Shown here one piece after another: positions 46,311 through 52,306 of a DNA stretch of 64,000 nt. The position numbers and the translations under genes were made by a program. This stretch comes from CALGLS01 sp965222105 (GTDB lineage: Bacteria; Bacteroidota; Bacteroidia; Chitinophagales; Saprospiraceae): assembly GCA_965222105.1 (NCBI GenBank), contig CBDCTQ010000057.1, forward strand, positions 62,001 to 126,000. The letters run 5' to 3'. Below the pieces are notes generated by a model, which searched no databases, had not been told where the DNA came from, and worked only from the letters and a program-made list of their open reading frames with translations. Numbering within the stretch: position 1 is the first letter of the stretch; the number at the start of each line of letters is the position of its first letter.

Positions 46311-47191
46311 TGCCTTGTCCTTACGTGTGTGTAATGTTGTGTGCTATCTATATGGCGGTGGCCTAAAAAATGAGAGACTTCTTCCAACTCCATGCCGCTT
46401 TGTAGTAGATGCGTCGCTATGGAGTGGCGAAGGCTATGTAGACCGATTTCTTTGGGTAGTCCGCAAGCCTTTACCAGTTCTTTTAACCGCCTTAACATCG
46501 TCTGGCCATCTACACTTTTTCCTCGATCAGTAAGGAATAAATTGGATGGGGAGTTTTTTCCAGCCAGTAGTTTTCTCGCTCCATACATATACCTTTCCAG
46601 GTCTCGGCTTACGCTTCCAACCATCGGTACATAACGCTCCCAACTGTTTTTTGTCTTTCGCACATGCAGCACTTTCCTTTCAAAAAGAACGTCACCTGTT
46701 TCCAGATTCAGCCCTTCGCTTCTTCTCAGCCCACAGCCATAATACACGCTCAACATCGCTCGATCCCGGTCCCCTAATGGATCAGGGCTACACATTTTAT
46801 ACAACTGCTTTATCTGCTCACCACTCACCACCAGCTTTGGTTTTACTTCATCTTTACCCAGCCACGCCAGTTCTATTTTTTCACTCAGTTCACCTTTTAA
46901 GCGCAAGTACTCAAACAGCAGATTCAACGAATACCGTTGCTTGTTGATATGCGATTTACTCAAACCTCCTCCACGTCTTTGGTTTGGACGCGTTTTAAAA
47001 TAGGTCATGAAGTCTTGTGCTGACGATTCATCTATTGCCCTGCCTTTTTCTTCCAACCAGTGCAAGTACTCCCGCACATAACCGGGGAAGCTGTACACAC
47101 TCTGACTACTGTAACCTAAATGCTCCAACCATTTCCCGTACTCTCTTTCCAGTATCATAAATCGATCTGTTTTTAAGGGTAGTTTCTTCAT
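46295..47191 (-). CDS. Tyrosine recombinase TR2 (XerC/D-like, canonical catalytic residues)
   Basis: The protein has 298 aa from ATG 47191. The in-frame start at 47245 would translate through the iteron repeats and is unlikely. The core-binding domain spans residues 1-110. Catalytic residues are Arg146 (GCGLRRSEG), His242 and Arg245 (HSLRHS), His268 (LGHRHIDST) and Tyr277 (QHYTH), all as in active XerC/XerD. It probably cuts and joins the element's attachment sites. It lies downstream of the primase-ATPase genes and directly after the GGCACACT repeat array, and it overlaps TR1 at its 3' end. Confidence 0.93.
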   Translation of the reverse strand: MKKLPLKTDRFMILEREYGKWLEHLGYSSQSVYSFPGYVREYLHWLEEKGRAIDESSAQDFMTYFKTRPNQRRGGGLSKSHINKQRYSLNLLFEYLRLKGELSEKIELAWLGKDEVKPKLVVSGEQIKQLYKMCSPDPLGDRDRAMLSVYYGCGLRRSEGLNLETGDVLFERKVLHVRKTKNSWERYVPMVGSVSRDLERYMYGARKLLAGKNSPSNLFLTDRGKSVDGQTMLRRLKELVKACGLPKEIGLHSLRHSIATHLLQSGMELEEVSHFLGHRHIDSTQHYTHVRTRQWKKN

Positions 47192-47232
47192 TTTTTTAAC
47201 TGCGGGGAGGGTACCTATTAGACCTTTTCGGT

Positions 47233-47323
47233 GGCACACTGGCACACTTCTCCTTTCTTTTTGATTTTCAAGTAATTAAGTGTGCCATTTCTTTTTTGGC
47301 ACACTGTGGCACACTGGCACACT
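47233..47323. repeat. Iteron-like array of GGCACACT octamers
   Basis: Five direct copies (47233-47240, 47241-47248, 47298-47305, 47308-47315, 47316-47323) and one inverted copy (47279-47286) fill the 131-bp gap between the ATPase stop and the TR2 start. Tight head-to-tail spacing is typical of iterons or recombinase arm sites. With a primase and ATPase encoded next door, a replication origin or an accessory recombination site is plausible. Confidence 0.75.
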
Positions 47324-49014
47324 CATTTTTTCGACTTTAGCTCTTTTACCAAACTATCCAACACCGTGTTTACATTCTCTTTTAACTCAGCATATGAACT
47401 ACCACCATCTCCTAACTCATACTTTAATCCACCACTATACCGATTACCTCCATGTATGGCCACATATCCGTATGACCTCAACTCTGATAAATAACGATAC
47501 ACCGTCCTGGGCGCAAGGCGCAGACCCTTTCGCACTTCGCCTGTCGTAAAGCTGCTCTTGTTTTCACCCCCCAACCATTCTTTCAATCGCTCATAAAACC
47601 GACGCGAGGCTCGACTTACCAACTCATCACTCTTGGCTAACAGCACATCTTTTAACAACGCGTTGGCTGCCTCGATGTCTGCCAGTGCTGTCTCGATATA
47701 AGTCTCCCCCGTTGTCGGGCATTGCTTTCTTTCGCGTTGGTATTGATGGTAAAAAGTCACCGTTTCTATGAAGTGCAAATATTGGGCATTAGTGCGTAGG
47801 GGCTTAAAACATTCCTCCGGTATGCGCAGCTTTTCTGCGTAGGGATTTCGCACCTTGATTGGTTGTAATACTCTTTGCACGTCCTTCATAAATTCCCGTA
47901 GTTCCTCCTGTTCTTTTTCGTGGATCAGCCCCGCTGACATTCGTCTTTGTTGATCCATTATCGCGCGGGCTTGCTCCACTCCTCCATCCGGATAAATAGG
48001 GATACTTCTATTGGCATTGTCTTCGTACAAACGGTCGCGCGTCGTCGTCGAGGCCAGACTGATTGGGCCATGAACTTCAACTCGTATTGTTTCCATCTTG
48101 CCGCTGGCATCTTTGTTCACCACCAATTTCGATACCCACTTTTTACTCATCAACTCACGCAATATATACAGTACTCCTTCTGCCCCGTCCAGGTCTTCTA
48201 TCAGAATCAACTTATGCCGCAAGTCTCCGTTTTTGATATAGTAAAAAGCATTGTCTGTGGAGGCTGTACACTGGATCACTTCTTCATCTGGCATCAGTGC
48301 CCCGATGCGTTCCTGCAGATACGTTTTGCCCGTACCACTGCCGCCCATCGTGATGACGTGTAGCGGAGTTTCTCGAAGACGGGAGGTAAAACACAGATAC
48401 ATTAATAAGCGATTGACTCGCTCTCCTACTACACCCGTTTTTTCTATATCTGCATTTGTTCGCCTCAATAGATTTTTTGCTTTTAGATATTTGATCGCTT
48501 TTGCTTTTCTCGCTTCGCTCAACTCTACTTTTTCCGCTCCTTTTTGGATGCGCATTTGGTTTAGTCGATAAGTCTCCACCTGGTCAACCAGTTTTTGCAA
48601 CGCCGTTCGCATCTCTTCACTTCCCACATCCAACCGATCCGCTGCTTTTCTGGCGTAGCGTTCCAATTGGTCATCATTGTATAGGTCAAAGCTGTGGCGC
48701 AATCGACCGCGACCGCCTCCCGGACGCTCTACTTTTAGTGTTACTCGCAAACGCTCGATGTTCGTCATACTTACTCCACCTATCAGACTGAACAATAATG
48801 GCGGATATTCATAAGTGACTAAATTTGGATTACTGGTACTTAATTTGCCAGACTGACTGGCTTGGGGCTTGGGCGCTTCTTCTTCTCCTTTTTCCGGCTC
48901 ATTCAACACCACACGTTTTTCTAACAACGCTTTTAACACCCCTCGCTCATGTCCCTGGATTAAACTATTGATGTCTTCGCCTTTCGGCATCGGTACGTAA
49001 CTTATCTTTACCAT
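47323..49014 (-). CDS. AAA/helicase-like ATPase, likely the C-terminal part of a primase-ATPase
   Basis: The protein has 563 aa if started at ATG 49014. The first residues (ISYVPMPKGEDINSLIQGHE) look like the end of a Toprim primase domain rather than a protein start; the same frame continues upstream over the primase gene's end. The central domain has Walker A TMGGSGTGKTYLQ, Walker B LILIEDLDGAEGV, and a sensor (ISLASTTTRDRLYED). The C-terminus is a winged helix (FTTGEVRKGLRLAPRTVYRY). Together with the primase this would make a replication protein of the phage/plasmid primase-helicase type. A frameshift between the two is either programmed or an indel. Confidence 0.8.
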   Translation of the reverse strand: MVKISYVPMPKGEDINSLIQGHERGVLKALLEKRVVLNEPEKGEEEAPKPQASQSGKLSTSNPNLVTYEYPPLLFSLIGGVSMTNIERLRVTLKVERPGGGRGRLRHSFDLYNDDQLERYARKAADRLDVGSEEMRTALQKLVDQVETYRLNQMRIQKGAEKVELSEARKAKAIKYLKAKNLLRRTNADIEKTGVVGERVNRLLMYLCFTSRLRETPLHVITMGGSGTGKTYLQERIGALMPDEEVIQCTASTDNAFYYIKNGDLRHKLILIEDLDGAEGVLYILRELMSKKWVSKLVVNKDASGKMETIRVEVHGPISLASTTTRDRLYEDNANRSIPIYPDGGVEQARAIMDQQRRMSAGLIHEKEQEELREFMKDVQRVLQPIKVRNPYAEKLRIPEECFKPLRTNAQYLHFIETVTFYHQYQRERKQCPTTGETYIETALADIEAANALLKDVLLAKSDELVSRASRRFYERLKEWLGGENKSSFTTGEVRKGLRLAPRTVYRYLSELRSYGYVAIHGGNRYSGGLKYELGDGGSSYAELKENVNTVLDSLVKELKSKK

Positions 49015-49030
49015 GTCTTTTATTTTTGGT

Positions 49031-49813
49031 TTATAAAAAGTTCTTCCATTTTTTCGCTCCCATTTCTCCTGCCTCATCTCCATCAAAATACAGCGTGATT
49101 TCTTGTAGCTGCTTTAGCCCCTTTATCACAGTCTCATGTTCAGTTCCTATGATCTTCGCTCCATACACTGCCAACACACTTACCTCCGCTCCCAACTCGC
49201 CCTCCTGCATCAAACTCGCGGCATCTATTACACCCTCTGTCAGGATCAGGTGCTTGGTACTCGCTTTTGGATAACACGGATATAAGCCACTTCGACCCTT
49301 TTTGTAAAAGTGTCGGTTGGTTGCACTTGGATAAATACTACGGCCATATAAACTACTGATCTGACCAATTTCATCCCGTAGCGGGAACACCAGACAGTTT
49401 TTCAGGTATTCGTACCTCCCATTGTTGTACCCCATCTCGATGCCATCCACATCCAGACCGCGACTCTTGGCATAGGCCAGCGCTTTTTTACTTCGCTTTA
49501 AACTACCCTGCATTTTGGTGAACACTTCCAACAGGCTTTCTTCCCGATAGCCCACCAACTGTTTGGCCAGTAGCAGCGCCTCGTGCTTGCCTTTTCCTTG
49601 AAGTAATTCTAATAACTGCAACTGATCGCCACTACCAGCACTGCACTTGGTGCTAAAACAACAATAGCTATTGGTCTTAGGGTAAATCTGCAGACTTGGG
49701 ATTTTGTCATCGTGGAAAGGGCACAGTAATAGGTGGTTGCGGTTCGGTTTTAGATTGAAGTGGGACAGCACCGTTTGGATGCTTAGGTGGTTCTTTAGCT
49801 CTTGGATGCTCAT
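49031..49813 (-). CDS. DnaG-like primase with CHC2 zinc finger and Toprim domain (N-terminal part)
   Basis: The 260-aa protein primes DNA synthesis for the element. The N-terminal CHC2-type zinc finger is visible as LLCPFHDDKIPSLQIYPKTN followed by CCFSTKCSAGSGDQ (Cys32, His35 and a C-terminal Cys pair). The Toprim domain has LILTEGVIDAASLMQ and the DxD motif in LYFDGDEAGEMGAKK. The frame ends at 49031 in the middle of the Toprim fold. The missing strand (ISYVPMPKGED) is read one base over in the ATPase gene, at the A6/T5 runs near 49033-49047. Its promoter and probable operator lie at 49864-49908. Confidence 0.85.
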   Translation of the reverse strand: MSIQELKNHLSIQTVLSHFNLKPNRNHLLLCPFHDDKIPSLQIYPKTNSYCCFSTKCSAGSGDQLQLLELLQGKGKHEALLLAKQLVGYREESLLEVFTKMQGSLKRSKKALAYAKSRGLDVDGIEMGYNNGRYEYLKNCLVFPLRDEIGQISSLYGRSIYPSATNRHFYKKGRSGLYPCYPKASTKHLILTEGVIDAASLMQEGELGAEVSVLAVYGAKIIGTEHETVIKGLKQLQEITLYFDGDEAGEMGAKKWKNFL

Positions 49814-49863
49814 GTATGCTTGTTTTCAGTTGAAAGAAAAAAATATGTAAAATTTATTTCATT

Positions 49864-49908
49864 ATACCTATTTGCTGCAAAAGTAATAAATAGGTATGCA
49901 CAACCAAA
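49864..49908 (-). promoter_or_regulatory. Promoter of the primase-recombinase operon with palindromic operator
   Basis: On the minus strand TTTG (49905-49908), a 19-nt spacer and TACTTTTG (49878-49885) form a full Bacteroidota promoter. A perfect 10-bp inverted repeat, ATACCTATTT (49864-49873) and AAATAGGTAT (49888-49897), brackets the -7 box with a 14-bp gap. This is a natural binding site for the divergently encoded XRE regulator. Confidence 0.7.
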
Positions 49909-49941
49909 GGCTTTAAGGTATTTTTTATTACTTTTATGCAG

Positions 49942-49949
49942 TATATTTG
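49942..49949 (+). promoter_or_regulatory. -7 box for the XRE regulator
   Basis: TATATTTG matches TAnnTTTG 48 bp before ATG 49997. No clear TTTG lies at -33, which may leave the promoter dependent on other factors. Confidence 0.45.
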
Positions 49950-49996
49950 TAGTGTATTCGCATTTTAACCGTATTTACTACTAAATATTACGCTTT

Positions 49997-50335
49997 ATGA
50001 CCCTAGGAGAGAAGATTCGATTAGCAAGAGGTAAGAAAAAAATGTCTCAACAGGAATTGGGCAAATTGGCCGAAACACACCAAAAAAATATATCAAAATA
50101 TGAACAAGATTTGGTGGTACCCTCGGCAATTACACTTAAAAGTATTGCTGATGCGTTAGAAGTTACTACTGATTATTTGCTTGGCAATGAAGAACAAAAC
50201 CCAATAAAGGATACCTCTTTATATCAGATGTTTCGATTCATTGACACCATGCCGGACAATAATAAAAACGCTTTGGTAGAAGTGATCGAAGCCTACATTA
50301 GAGATTATCAAACTAAGCGGGCTTACGCTTCTTAG
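49997..50335 (+). CDS. XRE-family transcriptional regulator
   Basis: The 112-aa protein has a lambda-repressor-type HTH at residues 3-62 (LGEKIRLARGKKKMSQQELG, then SKYEQDLVVPSAITLKSIAD and ALEVTTDYLLG). A short C-terminal helical region probably dimerises. It is divergent from the primase operon and precedes the TA pair by 19 bp. A palindrome over the opposite promoter suggests it represses replication/recombination genes and thus controls excision. Confidence 0.9.
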   Translation: MTLGEKIRLARGKKKMSQQELGKLAETHQKNISKYEQDLVVPSAITLKSIADALEVTTDYLLGNEEQNPIKDTSLYQMFRFIDTMPDNNKNALVEVIEAYIRDYQTKRAYAS

Positions 50336-50354
50336 AAAACTTAAACTTTTACTC

Positions 50355-50606
50355 ATGAGCTCTGCAGAACTTAAAAGCACATTACATAAATTAATCGTCG
50401 AGACCGACGACATCAACATACTTGTCAAAATCAAAGAGATTTTCTTCGCACTCAAAGAAGGTAAAGTCGATTGGGCTGATCTCATTTCTGATAAGGAAAA
50501 ACGTATGATTGAACTTGGATTAAAACAAGCCGACGAAGGCAATCTTATTTCTCACAAAGAAATGAGGTCCAAAATCGATCAATGGATTAACGAAAAACGA
50601 AACTAA
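50355..50606 (+). CDS. Antitoxin of a ParE/RelE-type pair
   Basis: The 83-aa acidic protein lies 4 bp before the toxin gene. Its N-terminal helices (SSAELKSTLHKLIVETDDIN) and LISDKEKRMIELGLKQADEG resemble antitoxins of Bacteroidota ParE-like toxins; the C-terminus KMRSKIDQW-type tail would contact the toxin. In operon with the XRE regulator. Identification is by context and general resemblance. Confidence 0.75.
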   Translation: MSSAELKSTLHKLIVETDDINILVKIKEIFFALKEGKVDWADLISDKEKRMIELGLKQADEGNLISHKEMRSKIDQWINEKRN

Positions 50607-50610
50607 ATAA

Positions 50611-50895
50611 ATGGACAACATCCAATGGACTGATGTAGCCAAAGAGTCCTATCTAAATGCTCTCGATCTAATTTTCAAACGATGGTCTTTAGATCAAGCT
50701 TTAGATTGGGATCAAAAAGTCACAAACATCCTTAAGAAACTTAGCACATTCAAAAACCTATGCCCACCCTCCAAAAAATTTCCGGGACTTCGTAGATGTA
50801 CCATTACGGAATACACCTCACTTATATATCGAATCAACGGCGATAAAATCGAACTGATTACTTTCTTTGACAATCGAGCTGATCATCCTTTCTAA
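50611..50895 (+). CDS. ParE/RelE-superfamily toxin
   Basis: The 94-aa protein has the ParE/RelE pattern: IQWTDVAKESYLNALDLIFK, an Ala-rich middle (WSLDQALDWDQKV), FPGLRRCTITEYTSLIYRI and the closing strands IELITFFDNRADHPF. ParE members poison gyrase and RelE members cleave ribosomal mRNA; this one cannot be placed more exactly. As the last gene of the element it probably stabilises its inheritance. Confidence 0.85.
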   Translation: MDNIQWTDVAKESYLNALDLIFKRWSLDQALDWDQKVTNILKKLSTFKNLCPPSKKFPGLRRCTITEYTSLIYRINGDKIELITFFDNRADHPF

Positions 50896-51028
50896 AACCT
50901 GATAAACGCACGCCTCATAATACACGCTACACGCAATGTTCCTATTCCTCACACTGCGCGTAGCTAAGCATTATCGGGCATGCTATTCCTGCCAACAATA
51001 AAACTACCAATAACCCCCAATCGTGCAA

Positions 51029-51195
51029 TTTTTTTCTTTTCAATTGAATACACCCCTGAACCATTCAATTGAAAAGAAAAAAACGCCCACAAAAAAAGTG
51101 TAAAGCATGCTTTAGCACTTTTTTTGTGGGCTTCAAAAGGCGGCTAATAATCCAAACTTCAAATGGTTAAACAGATTTTAATTGCCGCCTTTTGA
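51029..51195. repeat. Three consecutive long hairpins at the right end of the integrative element
   Basis: Hairpin 1 has perfect 21-bp arms at 51029-51049/51063-51083 containing TTCAATTGAA. Hairpin 2 has 16-bp arms GCCCACAAAAAAAGTG and its complement (51085-51131), with a palindromic loop. Hairpin 3 has 12-bp arms at 51133-51144/51184-51195 (TCAAAAGGCGGC). The gap 50896-51308 has no gene. Parts of hairpins 1 and 2 match the element's left end. Confidence 0.8.
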
Positions 51196-51308
51196 TTTCA
51201 CGTAAGAGGGAATATCAGAAAATTAATAACCAGTCAACAACTTTAACCCGACGGGAGGATTCGTGTCGGCGGCCTACTGGCGGTGGGAGCCGAAGCCTGC
51301 CAGGGAAA

Positions 51309-51762
51309 GGGCCTCGTTTTGCCCAAGAGAGGTTGGGCCCGGCTGGCAGTGCGTAGCGTGGATTCGTAGCGCAGAGTGGAAGCAGTTTGTTATAGATTCG
51401 TGGTGATGACTGCTGGAACTGAGGCGACCCGGCAGGCCGCCCAAACTAGAGGCAGCGGAGGTACCTGATTGAACTTGGTTCGTCGCGATGCATCAGGGGC
51501 CGGGAGCTGACTGTGATAGCTTGTCCCGAACTTGCTTCGGGAAGGCCGCAACCAGACCCAGCAACGTGACAGCTACGGCTTGTCCTAGCTGGCGCGATGC
51601 TGGATGCTGGTGTAGACACGACGAACGCCGCTCTTCCTGCGCGTTTGATTCGCAGCGGTGGTGATTTCTATAGGTAAGTTTCCTTCTGTGAACTCGGTCA
51701 GAGGTCTAAAATAATAGCCCGCAACGACTTCCATAGTCATTGCGAGCTTATTGTTTTTTTTT
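51309..51762 (+). ncRNA. Large structured element, copy 2 (candidate ncRNA downstream of the full-length RHS cassette)
   Basis: This is the shorter, 454-nt copy of the element also at 43003-43601. Identical blocks are 51437-51471 and 51492-51532. The conserved helices stand at 51350-51373 (inner pair CGC in copy 1 is CGT here, keeping pairing by G-U on the plus strand), 51382-51386/51409-51413, 51464-51469/51492-51497 and 51570-51575/51586-51591. Loops are shorter than in copy 1. The 3' end is a hairpin (AGCCCGCAACGACT with its near-complement) followed by T9 at 51754-51762. It converges with the lipoprotein gene ending at 51815. A DNA-level role (folded recombination site) is an alternative to an RNA. 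Confidence 0.6.
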
Positions 51763-51775
51763 AATCAAGGGTGGA

Positions 51776-51787
51776 ACTAGCGGGTAG
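51776..51787. repeat. ACTAGCGGGTAG motif, second copy
   Basis: Identical to 43633-43644, in the same position relative to the structured element and the preceding candidate immunity gene. Confidence 0.6.
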
Positions 51788-51814
51788 CGCTAGCGGTTAC
51801 AACACTAACACTAC

Positions 51815-52306
51815 TTAACTTTTACATTTCTTCTTTAATTCAAAACATTCGGGTGAACTCCAAGAAGCCGTATCAAGTAGTCTATCAAAGAAGTTAACAT
51901 CAATTCTTCCTGTTTTATCATTATTAAAAAATGCGTTGATACATTCAAGTTTATACTCTTCATTTTCTAAGGTTAATCTCTGAGGCTCTCCATTCTTATA
52001 GATAATATCAACATAAAATGATGAATTGAAATAACAATCTGACAATCCATTAATAGTTATTACTTTTCTGTACCTATTAAAATCATACTTACCTTCATCA
52101 TACCCTTTTTCATATCCGGGAAAAAGAAGTTCGCCAGACTCATAAAATATAATGTTTTCTGACTTGAAACATTTTTTCAAGTTTATTGTAAACGGTTTTT
52201 CAGCAATGGTCTCGACCTTCCAAAAAGGTGTATTAATATCTTTTTCCGAAGGCCCACAGGAACACAAAACAAATACTATACACAAAAATATGTTAAGGAT
52301 TCTCAC
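51815..52306 (-). CDS. Lipoprotein, candidate immunity protein for the full-length RHS
   Basis: The protein has 163 aa from GTG 52306, giving a clear lipoprotein signal (RILNIFLCIVFVLCSC, lipobox Cys). An ATG at 52360 would add 18 charged residues before the signal. It overlaps the RHS stop (52293) by 14 bp, so translation is coupled. The mature part is beta-rich with conserved-looking aromatic residues (FWKVETIAEKPFTINLKKCF) and no catalytic motif. Gene order strongly suggests an immunity protein; a membrane-anchored one would protect against a toxin acting in the periplasm or on entry. No family recognised. Confidence 0.65.
   Translation of the reverse strand: MRILNIFLCIVFVLCSCGPSEKDINTPFWKVETIAEKPFTINLKKCFKSENIIFYESGELLFPGYEKGYDEGKYDFNRYRKVITINGLSDCYFNSSFYVDIIYKNGEPQRLTLENEEYKLECINAFFNNDKTGRIDVNFFDRLLDTASWSSPECFELKKKCKS

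Larger units (their letters stand above)
45395..50937. mobile_element. Integrative element with two tyrosine recombinases, primase-ATPase, XRE regulator and TA pair
   Basis: The element sits between two RHS cassettes. Gene content: TR1 and TR2 (overlapping), a split Toprim primase/AAA ATPase, a divergent XRE regulator and a ParE-like TA pair. CTACACGCAAT occurs in direct orientation at 45395-45405 and 50927-50937. A second related pair (TTCAATTGAAAA...GCCCAC) stands at 45412-45437 and 51063-51090. The exact ends are uncertain. I do not recognise a named element family. Confidence 0.6.
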
